From contig DDWO01000005.1 in the NCBI GenBank assembly GCA_002345705.1, positions 197,983 to 241,723 of the forward strand: a stretch of 43,741 nt of DNA, given 5' to 3'. The DNA is from Acholeplasmataceae bacterium UBA2284. GTDB lineage: Bacteria > Bacillota_I > Bacilli_A > Acholeplasmatales > Acholeplasmataceae. The notes beneath the pieces were generated by a model. The model made no database searches, was not told the origin of the DNA, and saw nothing but the letters and a program-made list of their open reading frames with translations. Shown in pieces: positions 31,974-41,189 of the stretch (positions are counted from its first letter, which is position 1; each line of letters begins with the position of its first letter). A program made the translations under genes and the position numbers.

Positions 31974-34900
31974 ATGGGTTCATATAGCGTTAAAAAACCA
32001 ATTACAGTCTTAATGGGAATCTTAATCATTATCGTCTTAGGGGTATTTTCAGTAACGAGACTCCCTTTAACACTATTTCCAGATATTAACTTACCATTTG
32101 TGGTAACCATTACACCCTATGAAGGGAGAACACCTGAAGAAGTTGAGGCAGAAATTGCTTTAAAGATTGAATCAACTGTTGCTACTATCGGTAATTTTAA
32201 AGAAGTATCTTCAATGTCTAATGAGCATTTTGGGATATCTATTATTACGTTTGCTGATGGGGCGAATATGGACAGTGTTGTTATTGAGCTCCGTGAGCTT
32301 TTAAACAACATCAATTTCGCAGATGGAGTTGGAAATACTCGAATTCTTAGAATCAGTCCAGATATGCTACCAGTAATGACGGTAACTCTATTTAGAGATT
32401 ATGATGAAGCATTAACAGATGAAGAAGCTTTGATTAGAAATACGGAATGGATCAATCGTGACATTCTACTGGATTTAACAAGTATTCCAGGTGTTGCAGA
32501 TGTCAGTGTTTCTGGTGCTGCTGATATAGTACTTCAAGTCAAGCTCAATCAAGCAATTATTGATTCCTACGGAATTACTCATCAAGAAGTACTAGAGATA
32601 ATTGAAAGCCAAAATGTTGGTGGATTGATTGGTGTAGCACTAGACTCTGGTGAAATCAGAATGCTTTATCTAGGTAATAAACCAAGCAATCTTGAGGATA
32701 TTTCAACACTTCCAATCCTATTTGATGGTGGACAAGTCATTACTCTATCTGATTTAATTATTGAAAATGGTATTTCCTATATCAATGCAAATACTAATGT
32801 TTATTCAAAGATTAATGGAATTCAAGGCATTCAAGTTTCATTTACGAAACAATCAGACTATGGAATCACAGAAGTCACTGAAAGTATTTCTACTCGTTTA
32901 GATCAAATTATGGAACGAGAAGGAGAAACAGCACATTATTCAGTTCTTTTAGACCAAGGTGAATATATCAATGCTGCTGTTGGTTCTGTTCTACAAAACA
33001 TTATTGTTGGTGGTATTTTAGCAATTATCATTCTATTTGTTTTCTTGAGAAATATTAAACCCACAATTATTGTTGGGTTAGCGATACCGATATCAGTCAT
33101 TGCTGCATTTATGCTCATGTATTTCACAGACGTAACCTTAAATCTTGTCTCTATGGGTGGACTCGCATTAGGTATAGGTATGCTAGTTGATAACTCTATT
33201 GTTGTTATTGAAAATATTTATCGAATGATTGGTGAGGGTAAATCTAAAAAAGATGCAGCAATTCAAGGCTCTAAGCAGGTTGCTGGCGCGATCACTTCAT
33301 CGACATTAACTACTGTTGCAGTATTCCTACCTATCGTATTTATTGAAGGTATGATTGCAGATATCTTTATATCTATGGCATTAACAATTGCCTATTCCTT
33401 AGGTGCGAGTTTAATTATCGCTCTAACATTAGTTCCTGCAATGGCATCAAGACTATTAGATGATACGCGTGCTCAAAATGAAGGAAAGGTTATTAAATCA
33501 TTTAAAAAGGTTTATAAGAAATCTGTTCTATTTACATTGAAAAATAAAGCATTAACAGTAATTACAGTCATTGTTTTACTTGCAGGATCTATTTGGATAG
33601 TTGCATCCAAGGGATTTATTATGCTTCCAACATCCGATGAAGGTGTTATTAATATTACAATTTCAACAACCACACAAACTCTATTTGAAGATAAAGCAGA
33701 ATTTGCTGATCAATTATCTGATCAGTTAATGGATATTTCAGATGTTGAAATTGTTTCAACCTCTATTGGAGGCTCTGGAATGTTTGGAAGATTTAGCATG
33801 ATGGGTGGTGGAGGATCATCCGATGGTTCAATTTCCATCACTATCAATTTACTTGAAGGAAGAAAAGAATCTACTCAATACTATGAAACATATATATTAG
33901 AGCTTATTAATGATTTTGATTTCTCCGGAATTAATATGACTCCAAGTCAAGTGCTAGAAGCTACAGTATCTGCACAAAATAGCACAGGTGCAATCGGTGG
34001 TGCACAGGGTGTTAATATTAAGGTTAGTGGATATGATTTAGAAACCTTAGAGGTTATCGCTAATGAAATCACTGGTATTCTTGAAAATACCGAAGGTATT
34101 GAAAAGGCAGATAGCGGAATTTCCTATGGCGCTGATAATGTCAAGATTACAGTCGATAGAAATAACGCGATGGTTTACGGGTTAACGAATCAAGCAGTTA
34201 TGGATAATGTCAATTATTTATTTGCTAATCTTACTGCACTAGGTGCTACACAATCATTGACTGTAGAAATTGAAGGTATTGAATATGTGCTTGAATTACC
34301 AAGTGATTCATTTGCAGGAGGCATTAACTTCCAAGTCTTTGGAGATTATAAGAATTTCCTAGGTGGTATCAAGCTATTTGATGCTCCAACAAGATTAATG
34401 ATAGATAATTATATGAGCTCAACCGAACAAAGCATTTATGTTTTAAATGCAATGCTTCCTGGATATGTTGAAGGAACACCAATTCAATTTGTAGTTAACC
34501 CTTATTTAGTCGTAACCGGTGGAGAGCTTGTTATGAATCCAATGAGTGCTGATCCTAAGCTAACAACACTTGCTTTAGCTCCATTATTTGATGAAACTGA
34601 AGATAGTGTAACAGTAGTAGATTATAGTCCTGGGTTTGCAACGATTAGAACCGATGGTTCTACAAGATTTGTAACAGTTACCGCACAAGTAGAACGTGGT
34701 AAAAATGTAACATTGGTTAGTAGTGTTGTAACAGAAAGAGTCAATGCTTACTTAAATTCTACAGATTTCACTCAGCATGGCAATGGCTATAATGTAACCT
34801 TCCAGGGTGAGAATGAAGATATATTACAAGCAGTATCGGATTTAACGATTGCTGCTATCGTTGCCATTTTACTCGTCTACATGGTAATGGCAATTCAGTT

Positions 34901-35357
34901 TCAATCCTTAGTTTATCCATTCATTATTTTATTTACAATTCCACTTGCATTCACTGGTGGTATGCTTGCACTCTTAATCACAGATCAATTCCTAAGTCTT
35001 GTATCGATTATGGGTTTAATCATCTTAATTGGGGTAGTCGTTAATAACGGAATTGTTTTAATTGACTATATCAATAAGCTTAGGGAAGACGGAAGAACAG
35101 TAATCAACGCGATTATTGAAGCAGGACAAACTAGACTAAGACCAATCTTTATGACTGCATTAACTACCATTTTAGCGCTATTAACAATGGCTTTAGGTGT
35201 TGGTGATGGATCTGAATTATTGCAGCCAATGGCAATCACTGCAATCGGTGGTCTAATCTATGCTACATTATTAACCTTAGTTGTAGTGCCTACAATTTAT
35301 GCGATATTCAATAGAAAAAACATCAAGAGAGAGGCTGAAGAACATGCAAACGACTAA
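31974..35357 (+). CDS. RND-family efflux transporter (SwrC/AcrB type)
   Basis: A 1127-residue proton-driven exporter with 12 membrane spans expected. The N-terminus has the family segment KKPITVLMGILIIIVLG and then RLPLTLFPDINLPFVVTITPYEG. The proton-relay region is GMLVDNSIVVIENIY near residue 405. The C-terminal half has SIMGLIILIGVVVNNGIVLIDY. Length exceeds AcrB by about 75 residues, with extra sequence in the second porter domain near 820-870. No adaptor (MFP) or outer-membrane partner is encoded, as in SwrC/YerP of single-membrane bacteria. AGGAGG precedes ATG 31974. It is co-transcribed with its regulator. Confidence 0.93.
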   Translation: MGSYSVKKPITVLMGILIIIVLGVFSVTRLPLTLFPDINLPFVVTITPYEGRTPEEVEAEIALKIESTVATIGNFKEVSSMSNEHFGISIITFADGANMDSVVIELRELLNNINFADGVGNTRILRISPDMLPVMTVTLFRDYDEALTDEEALIRNTEWINRDILLDLTSIPGVADVSVSGAADIVLQVKLNQAIIDSYGITHQEVLEIIESQNVGGLIGVALDSGEIRMLYLGNKPSNLEDISTLPILFDGGQVITLSDLIIENGISYINANTNVYSKINGIQGIQVSFTKQSDYGITEVTESISTRLDQIMEREGETAHYSVLLDQGEYINAAVGSVLQNIIVGGILAIIILFVFLRNIKPTIIVGLAIPISVIAAFMLMYFTDVTLNLVSMGGLALGIGMLVDNSIVVIENIYRMIGEGKSKKDAAIQGSKQVAGAITSSTLTTVAVFLPIVFIEGMIADIFISMALTIAYSLGASLIIALTLVPAMASRLLDDTRAQNEGKVIKSFKKVYKKSVLFTLKNKALTVITVIVLLAGSIWIVASKGFIMLPTSDEGVINITISTTTQTLFEDKAEFADQLSDQLMDISDVEIVSTSIGGSGMFGRFSMMGGGGSSDGSISITINLLEGRKESTQYYETYILELINDFDFSGINMTPSQVLEATVSAQNSTGAIGGAQGVNIKVSGYDLETLEVIANEITGILENTEGIEKADSGISYGADNVKITVDRNNAMVYGLTNQAVMDNVNYLFANLTALGATQSLTVEIEGIEYVLELPSDSFAGGINFQVFGDYKNFLGGIKLFDAPTRLMIDNYMSSTEQSIYVLNAMLPGYVEGTPIQFVVNPYLVVTGGELVMNPMSADPKLTTLALAPLFDETEDSVTVVDYSPGFATIRTDGSTRFVTVTAQVERGKNVTLVSSVVTERVNAYLNSTDFTQHGNGYNVTFQGENEDILQAVSDLTIAAIVAILLVYMVMAIQFQSLVYPFIILFTIPLAFTGGMLALLITDQFLSLVSIMGLIILIGVVVNNGIVLIDYINKLREDGRTVINAIIEAGQTRLRPIFMTALTTILALLTMALGVGDGSELLQPMAITAIGGLIYATLLTLVVVPTIYAIFNRKNIKREAEEHAND

Positions 35358-35925
35358 GGAAAAGCTACTATCAGTTTTAGTATCCTATATCAAAGAAGGT
35401 GTAAATCTTGATAGCATTTCCTTATCAACTATTGCATCTGAAGCAGAAATAGGTAAAAGTACTGTTTATGAATATTTTGCTAGCAAGGAAGAAATGATTT
35501 GCGAAACCTATAAATATTTACTCAGTCAATATGAAGACATTCTAACAAGCGATATAGAGTCCATGGATTTCAAGGGTGCATTCATCGAACAAATTCAAAA
35601 AATACTTACAGTAATGAAGGATGCGAAAACACTGATGGATGCAATCATGAATAGTCATCATGATGCATTCATGAGATTTGACGATAGCATTCCAAAGCAT
35701 ATGAGCCAAATTCAAGAAAAGATGAATGAAAGATTTACAGGTATTATTTATTTAGGTGTTGTTGAAGGTGTTCTTGAACAAAGAGAGCCAAAGCCATATA
35801 TTAGAAATGTGATTCAAGCAGTAGTATCTGGTTTACTTTATCAATACGTAAATAAAGAAATAGAAATTAGCGAAGATGACTTGTGTGAGTTGATCTTTAC
35901 TCATGTTTTACAGCTATTAAAATAA
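35344..35925 (+). CDS. TetR-family repressor of the RND operon
   Basis: A 193-residue regulator. The N-terminal helix-turn-helix is TIASEAEIGKSTVYEYFASKEEM near residues 27-49; the C-terminal ligand-binding part is helical and not assignable. ATG 35344 is chosen because GAGAGG precedes it; it overlaps the exporter stop by 14 bases. An upstream in-frame start at 35299 would add residues that lie deep in the exporter gene. The product very likely binds the palindrome at 31925-31946 and so represses its own transcript, releasing it when an exported toxic compound binds. Confidence 0.9.
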   Translation: MQTTKEKLLSVLVSYIKEGVNLDSISLSTIASEAEIGKSTVYEYFASKEEMICETYKYLLSQYEDILTSDIESMDFKGAFIEQIQKILTVMKDAKTLMDAIMNSHHDAFMRFDDSIPKHMSQIQEKMNERFTGIIYLGVVEGVLEQREPKPYIRNVIQAVVSGLLYQYVNKEIEISEDDLCELIFTHVLQLLK

Positions 35926-35940
35926 GATGAAGAAGTAAAA

Positions 35941-35967
35941 GGATATCACAATGTGGTATCTTTTTTC
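35941..35967 (+). terminator. Intrinsic terminator of the RND-tetR operon
   Basis: GATATCAC and GTGGTATC pair across a 3-base loop with one wobble, followed by six T's. Confidence 0.8.
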
Positions 35968-35979
35968 TCTATTTAGATA

Positions 35980-35988
35980 TGATATAAT
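35980..35988 (+). promoter_or_regulatory. Extended -10 promoter of the methyltransferase gene
   Basis: TGATATAAT combines an extended TG with a consensus -10. The -35 region falls in the T run of the preceding terminator and is poor. AAGGAG then lies 9 bases before ATG 36021. Confidence 0.5.
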
Positions 35989-36020
35989 GAACATAGTTAA
36001 CAAACAAGGAGAAATTGAAG

Positions 36021-36815
36021 ATGAAGGAAATTAATGAAAATAAAAAAGCTTGGAGTATGCTATCTAAGGATCACTACGAGCACTATAAAAAAAGACTTTC
36101 AGATAATAAAATACATATCAATGAAAATATTATCAATGAGCTTGGTGATATCAAGGGTAAATCATTACTCCATTTACAATGTAATACCGGAGCAGACACA
36201 ATCTCTTTAGCTAGACTTGGATTAAATCAAGCTGTTGGTGTAGATTTATCAGAATCTAACGTTTTTTACGCAAATCAATTAGCGAAAGATTTCAAAATGA
36301 ATCATGTTTCATTTATCGAATCTGATGTTTTAAAGCTTGATGAAATTCATCATGAGAAGTATGATATTGTCTTCACCTCAGAAGGTGTGCTTGGATGGTT
36401 GCCTGATTTAAAAAAATGGGCTAAGGTTGTTAGAAGTATGATGAAGGATGATGGATATTTCTATGTTTATGATTCCCATCCATTTTTTCATTTATTTGAT
36501 GAAGACCTTTTATCTCTTGGAGAAACAAAATTAAAGTATGACTATTTCAATGTAAAGGCAGACGAGGCAGATGAAATTGGCGGCTATGCTAGTGATGTGA
36601 AGCACGCTAAAAACTATTGGTGGAATCATTCATTCAGTGATATTATCAATGCATTAATTGAAGCTGGATTAGAAATAAACTATCTACATGAATTTGATAC
36701 ACTGTTTTGGCAAAATGGCAATATGGATGAAGTAAAGCCATACTTATTTAAATATAAGCACTTCAATAATCAGCTACCTCTGTCCTATTCTATTAAAGCA
36801 ACTGTAAAAAGATAA
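36021..36815 (+). CDS. Class I SAM-dependent methyltransferase
   Basis: A 264-residue enzyme. SAM-binding motif I is SLLHLQCNTGADTISLARLG near residue 50; GVDLSESNVFYANQLA holds the acidic residue that contacts the ribose, near 75; and YDIVFTSEGVLGWLPDL is motif IV near 115. The substrate cannot be told. ATG 36021 fits the AAGGAG spacing better than TTG 36015. It is monocistronic, with no clear link to its neighbours. Confidence 0.85.
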   Translation: MKEINENKKAWSMLSKDHYEHYKKRLSDNKIHINENIINELGDIKGKSLLHLQCNTGADTISLARLGLNQAVGVDLSESNVFYANQLAKDFKMNHVSFIESDVLKLDEIHHEKYDIVFTSEGVLGWLPDLKKWAKVVRSMMKDDGYFYVYDSHPFFHLFDEDLLSLGETKLKYDYFNVKADEADEIGGYASDVKHAKNYWWNHSFSDIINALIEAGLEINYLHEFDTLFWQNGNMDEVKPYLFKYKHFNNQLPLSYSIKATVKR

Positions 36816-36916
36816 TTGATAACAAATTTTGACGAATATTATATAATATATACATAACAACACGAGCTTCAATCATCAATTGAATCATATTATATAAATC
36901 TGGGGAGGGTATTATT

Positions 36917-37279
36917 ATGAAAAAAGTAGGTCTAAGTTTTTTGATTTTCATTTTGATGATTACTCTTTTAGGCTGTACAAATATAGTTGAACCACTTGAA
37001 AATCCTGAAAGTGAATTGTTTACTGTTTTTTATACTGGGGATAATTATGAAATCTACAAACGAACAGAAATTGATGAAAATAAATTTTATCCATTGATTG
37101 GTTTTCCTGTAAAAAGCGATAAAGGTACATCATGTACCATCGGATTGTATCATCTAGAAAACTATATCGTTCAATACAAGGAAGACTATTATGATCTTCA
37201 ATCAGGTTCCAGATTAAACTTATTTACTGGTAATGATTTGGTTGAGATGGAGATTATTTCAAGCTGTAAAAATGAATAG
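36917..37279 (+). CDS. Small lipoprotein, unknown function
   Basis: A 120-residue protein with a lipoprotein signal: Lys-Lys, a hydrophobic stretch, lipobox LLGC with Cys20. The mature part is rich in Tyr, Asp and Asn and has two Cys (near 74 and the C-terminus) that may pair outside the cell. No family is recognised. GGGGAGGG precedes ATG 36917. It overlaps the next lipoprotein gene by 8 bases; the two share size, signal type and some pattern (Tyr-Glu-Ile/Phe-Tyr-Lys/Arg, a middle Cys), so they may be old tandem copies. Confidence 0.7.
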   Translation: MKKVGLSFLIFILMITLLGCTNIVEPLENPESELFTVFYTGDNYEIYKRTEIDENKFYPLIGFPVKSDKGTSCTIGLYHLENYIVQYKEDYYDLQSGSRLNLFTGNDLVEMEIISSCKNE

Positions 37280-37643
37280 AAGAATTGTTGATTTGGTTAT
37301 AGTTTTATTTTTGGGGTTCCTTCTTTTCGGATGTCAAAAAACAGTGATTAATGATAACCTTGAAGGAATAGCTGGAGAGCACGTAGGAACACTAAATGGC
37401 TATGAATTTTATAGAGAAAGATATACTTGTTTTGCTGTTGTAGGAAATATCACCATTGATAAATATAATTTTGGGTATTTTGGTTCAGCTTGTGGAAATA
37501 CACTAAATGATATCGGATACGAAATAAAAAAAGGCGATGAGACCTTTCGATTGCAAGACTTGGTAGATGATGGCGAGCTAAGAACAAGAGATATTTACTA
37601 TAAAATATATAAGCCGGATCCATTTAAAAAAGGGGAATTGTGA
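37272..37643 (+). CDS. Small lipoprotein, unknown function (second of a pair)
   Basis: A 123-residue lipoprotein with lipobox LFGC (Cys21). ATG 37272 is chosen because the signal peptide starts there; an in-frame start at 37233 would put a longer polar stretch before it. No strong ribosome site is seen, so translation is probably coupled to the upstream gene, whose stop it overlaps by 8 bases. The mature part has two further Cys and ends in a Lys/Pro-rich tail. No known family is recognised. Confidence 0.65.
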   Translation: MNRRIVDLVIVLFLGFLLFGCQKTVINDNLEGIAGEHVGTLNGYEFYRERYTCFAVVGNITIDKYNFGYFGSACGNTLNDIGYEIKKGDETFRLQDLVDDGELRTRDIYYKIYKPDPFKKGEL

Positions 37644-37698
37644 AAAACTATAATTCCACAATTTTCTTTGGTATAGAATCTAAATAACCATAATGAAA

Positions 37699-37733
37699 AA
37701 CCCCAATTCATATCGAACTGAGGTTTTTTTTCA
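37699..37733. terminator. Bidirectional terminator between convergent genes
   Basis: AACCCCAATTC (37699-37709) pairs with GAACTGAGGTT (37715-37725) with two wobbles. T's follow on the plus strand and A's precede it, so it serves the lipoprotein pair and the minus-strand SRAP gene. Confidence 0.85.
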
Positions 37734-38411
37734 TATTTTTAGAATGCATTCTTTTAAATCATTTCTAGCATTATTCACAATTGGACTTACCTTATATGAA
37801 TACATATCTTTTGACTCATAGGGCTTTAGCATCTTTGATAGCATATTTAAATCTTGATTTTTAGGATTCAACCAAGTTGCAACCTCTTGATCATCTAGAA
37901 TGACAGGCATACGGTGATGGATTTCACTCATTAGCTCATTGGCATGGGTAGTAATTATAGTTGTAGAATGTATTTTTGAACCATCACTTCTTGTAAATGT
38001 AGACCACAAACCAGCCATCGGAAAAATTTGATTGTTATTTAATCCAATGCGCATTGGTGTTTTTTTATTCTCTTCTCTTTTCCATTCATAAAAGCTATCA
38101 GCTAGAATGACGCAACGCTTGGTTTGAAAAGAAGATCGAAATGAAGGTCTTTCCATCAATGTCTCAGATTTAGCATTGATCATCGATGCACCAATCTTTT
38201 CATCCTTAGCAAAAGGTGGAATCAATCCCCATTTGAGTAATCCAACTCTATTTTTAGATCCATCATTAATAATAGTGATGACATCTTGAGTTGGTGCGAT
38301 GTTATATCTAGGAAGCTCAAATTTACTTTTGAGTTCAGTAATATCGTAATGATCGACTAAATATTCTCTTAAATCCTCTAAATCAATAGTTATTGTAAAT
38401 CTTCCGCACAT
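37731..38411 (-). CDS. SRAP-domain abasic-site protein (YedK/HMCES family)
   Basis: A 226-residue protein that traps abasic sites in single-stranded DNA by a covalent bond through the N-terminal Cys. The start is set at the ATG giving Met-Cys-Gly-Arg-Phe, because Cys2 must become the first residue after Met removal; the in-frame GTG three codons upstream would destroy this, and AGGTGAG is correctly placed for the ATG. Further family marks are YNIAPTQ near residue 35, ADSFYEWKRE near 105 with the catalytic Glu, and HHRMPVIL near 160 with the active-site His. The gene is 24 bases after the nuclease-helicase gene, suggesting a DNA-repair operon. Confidence 0.94.
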   Translation of the reverse strand: MCGRFTITIDLEDLREYLVDHYDITELKSKFELPRYNIAPTQDVITIINDGSKNRVGLLKWGLIPPFAKDEKIGASMINAKSETLMERPSFRSSFQTKRCVILADSFYEWKREENKKTPMRIGLNNNQIFPMAGLWSTFTRSDGSKIHSTTIITTHANELMSEIHHRMPVILDDQEVATWLNPKNQDLNMLSKMLKPYESKDMYSYKVSPIVNNARNDLKECILKI

Positions 38412-38435
38412 AAATCTCACCTCAGCCCTATTATA

Positions 38436-40775
38436 CTACTTGAACTTATCCCAAAATATATCAAGACTCTTTTTTAAATGCTTTGGATGATCAATAATGT
38501 CATATTTTTTCCATTCCATAGGGAATAATTTTCTATATAAGGGTGTATTGAAACGATCATCAATTAGAATAGCTATACCATAATCCGAATCTGTTCTTAT
38601 CACTCTTCCAACCGCTTGAATCACCTTATTCATTCCCTGATAGGTATAAGCATATTCAAAGCCCTTAGAAAATTTCTCTTGATAATAGTCTTTGAGTTGG
38701 TTATTGGATTCACTGAGTTGAGGTAGACCAACACCTACGATGATCACTCCATTTAACATATCACCAACATAATCGATGCCTTCAGCAAACATACCACCCA
38801 TAACGAAAAATGCGAGCTGTGATTGATCATTATAGTTTTTAAATCGTTCAACAATTATATCTCTTAGTCTTTGATCCATTTCTCGTTCTTGGACGATTAA
38901 ATCTGCATCAATATCTAAGGGTAGATTTTCAATCACTTGATTCATATATTGATAGCTTGGGAAAAATACGATATAATTACCCTTTTTTGATGATAATACA
39001 GATTCTATAGTTTCAATCACCTGTTGAATAGAATTCAATCGATCCTGGTATCTTGTTGATATTTGATTCATGACGACTAATTTGAGTCGATTAGAATCAA
39101 ATGGACTTCTTATTTTTAGTGTCTCACCGTATCCACAGGTAATTAATTCTTTATAATATTCGATGGGATAAAGTGTAGCACTAAAGAAAACTGAGCCAAA
39201 TGTCTTATTCTTAACGGTATCTAATATAAATTCTGATGCATCCAAGCATTGAAGGGTTATCGATAGATCATCATCAGATAGCCTTTCAACATTGGTTACA
39301 TAGGCATCATTATAATATTCAAAAATACGGGTAAATCCTAACAATGCAAGATACCCTTCAATCACATCAGTCTTTTTAGGGTATTTAGGATTTTCCTTTA
39401 TCCCGTTTTCAATCTTCTTCATCAGATTAAATATTGAATCTAAAAAGGATTCATTTAAGGTCTTAAAGGAAAGGAAAGAAGATAGTTCTAGCTGTTCCTG
39501 AAACAAATCGAATTGATCTAGTACTTTCTTAACAGCATTTCTAATTGTTGGTTTAATCTTATTAGCGAGTCGTCTAAGCTTAATAAAATCAGATCTGACA
39601 AGAGTTGCTGAATACATATCCCTTGATCTTGAAATCATATTATGTGCCTCATCTACAAGTATTAAGGGCTTATAGTTATCTTCATCAAAGTAACGAATTA
39701 AATGGCTTCTAGGGTCAAATACGTAGTTGTAGTCGCAGATAATGACATCTACAAAGTATGAAACATACAAAGAAAACTCAAACGGACAAACCATGTGTTT
39801 TCTAGCATATCTTTCCACTACATCTCTAGTCATTAAGGTTTCATGATCAAATATATCAACCATGGCTACTTGCAGTCTATCGAAAAAGCCTTTAGCAAAT
39901 GGACATTTTTCTGGGTCACAATCTCTTTTATCTAGAAAGCAGATGGTATCCTTTGAAGTGATTTCTAAAGTCTTCACTTCTAATCCGGATTCATGTAGCA
40001 TGTCCATTGTATCTAAGGCTACTTTTTTACCTTGAGTCTTCGCGGATAAATAAAATATTTTTTGATTATCCTCATGAAGTGACTTAAGGGTTGCGAAAAG
40101 ACTTGCCATTGTCTTTCCGATACCAGTAGGAGCGATTGCATATAATATGTCATCCTCCATCATCGTTTGATAAACGGCTGCCATCATTTCTCTTTGACCA
40201 CGACGAAACTGATCAAATGGAAAGTACAAATTCTTTAAGGATTCTTTTTTTCTTTCATTATGCTCATAAAGCTTAAGTAGCCACTCTGTATACCTAATGA
40301 GCGATGATTCAAAGAAATCCTTTAATAAGTCGATATCAAAAATAAACTCAAAATGTCTTGTTTTATAATCGCTTAATTGAATATATGTTACTCTACCTAA
40401 TACATCGTCTAAATGATTATTTTTCATGTACATATATGCATACATCTTTAATTGAGCAAGATGCTCGTTATTTAATTCAAAACGCTCGTCAAATATCGGA
40501 AATCTTGTTGATTTGATTTCCTCGAGTACTAGAGCACCATCGATAGACAAAATACCATCTATTCTACCAGACAGTGTGATTTCAAGATCATCATTTGAAA
40601 AAGTATAAGAAATAGGTATTTCAGCTTCATCAGTTGATTGATATTTACTTTGAAGATATTGGTGTGCCTTGGTCCCTTCGAGTAGGGAGACGTTTTGAAA
40701 TGTTTCACTGCTCAAATCTCCACTTGAGTAAAGAAAAGAGACTAGCTCTCCAACACCGACTCTAAATAATTTCAT
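38436..40775 (-). CDS. PD-(D/E)XK nuclease fused to an XPD/DinG-type DNA helicase
   Basis: A 779-residue superfamily 2 helicase. An N-terminal domain of about 180 residues carries the PD-(D/E)XK pattern GRIDGI, then LVLEEIKST. The helicase has FRRGQREMM, Walker A APTGIGKT near residue 215, an iron-sulfur Cys set near 277, 284, 289 and 328 (CFLDKRDCDPEKCPF, then VCPFEF), the DEAH box VDEAHN near 373, and a C-terminal half with QAVGRVIRT near 735. The Fe-S cluster and DEAH box place it with XPD/DinG, which unwind 5' to 3'. The nuclease domain may cut one strand during repair. On the minus strand GAGG precedes the ATG. It heads an operon with the SRAP gene. Confidence 0.85.
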   Translation of the reverse strand: MKLFRVGVGELVSFLYSSGDLSSETFQNVSLLEGTKAHQYLQSKYQSTDEAEIPISYTFSNDDLEITLSGRIDGILSIDGALVLEEIKSTRFPIFDERFELNNEHLAQLKMYAYMYMKNNHLDDVLGRVTYIQLSDYKTRHFEFIFDIDLLKDFFESSLIRYTEWLLKLYEHNERKKESLKNLYFPFDQFRRGQREMMAAVYQTMMEDDILYAIAPTGIGKTMASLFATLKSLHEDNQKIFYLSAKTQGKKVALDTMDMLHESGLEVKTLEITSKDTICFLDKRDCDPEKCPFAKGFFDRLQVAMVDIFDHETLMTRDVVERYARKHMVCPFEFSLYVSYFVDVIICDYNYVFDPRSHLIRYFDEDNYKPLILVDEAHNMISRSRDMYSATLVRSDFIKLRRLANKIKPTIRNAVKKVLDQFDLFQEQLELSSFLSFKTLNESFLDSIFNLMKKIENGIKENPKYPKKTDVIEGYLALLGFTRIFEYYNDAYVTNVERLSDDDLSITLQCLDASEFILDTVKNKTFGSVFFSATLYPIEYYKELITCGYGETLKIRSPFDSNRLKLVVMNQISTRYQDRLNSIQQVIETIESVLSSKKGNYIVFFPSYQYMNQVIENLPLDIDADLIVQEREMDQRLRDIIVERFKNYNDQSQLAFFVMGGMFAEGIDYVGDMLNGVIIVGVGLPQLSESNNQLKDYYQEKFSKGFEYAYTYQGMNKVIQAVGRVIRTDSDYGIAILIDDRFNTPLYRKLFPMEWKKYDIIDHPKHLKKSLDIFWDKFK

Positions 40776-41092
40776 AGTTACCTCGTCTAATTATATTATA
40801 CCTTTTCGCACACCATTTTTACATAAAAAGGAGTAGATGAATTGAACGTAGTCAAGTAGACGAAAATACGGAAACCGAAGGAAACATTGAAAGCAAAAAT
40901 TTTAATTGAAATTTCTTTAAACTGTAAGTGTAAATTCTTTATTTATGATTACCAAATTAAGAAAATCTTACATTTGGTTTACATTGTGGTTATCCCCATT
41001 ATAGAGCGATTTCGATTTACTTCACTTTGAAAGTACTGATACGTAGTATCAATAATGTTAAATAAAATACTGAATTATGTGAGCATTTGTTG
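40776..41092 (+). other. Intergenic region between helicase and nrdJ
   Basis: This AT-rich stretch has no gene I can support. It holds a perfect 15-bp palindrome with arms TGATAC/GTATCA around GTA (41037-41051), about 42 bases before the -35 of the next promoter, which may be an operator. A TGTAAG/CTTACA pair is separated by about 45 bases near 40925-40975. No cobalamin riboswitch features and no NrdR box pair were recognised. The helicase promoter presumably lies near the start, on the minus strand, but no clear boxes were found. Confidence 0.4.
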
Positions 41093-41121
41093 TTGAATTA
41101 GAGGCGATAAAAGTTTATAAT
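41093..41121 (+). promoter_or_regulatory. nrdJ promoter
   Basis: TTGAAT (41093-41098) and TATAAT (41116-41121) are separated by exactly 17 bases. The leader of about 60 bases can form an imperfect hairpin (AAACC with GGTTT, 41127-41159). Confidence 0.75.
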
Positions 41122-41189
41122 ACTACTAAACCGTTTTGTATTTTCAGGGATACGGTTTTAGGGGATATATTAAAGAAGAGGTGGATAAT

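Noticed and set aside
40776..41189. Cobalamin riboswitch or NrdR boxes before nrdJ
   Set aside because: No B12-box-like conserved core and no paired NrdR-type repeats could be found by eye.
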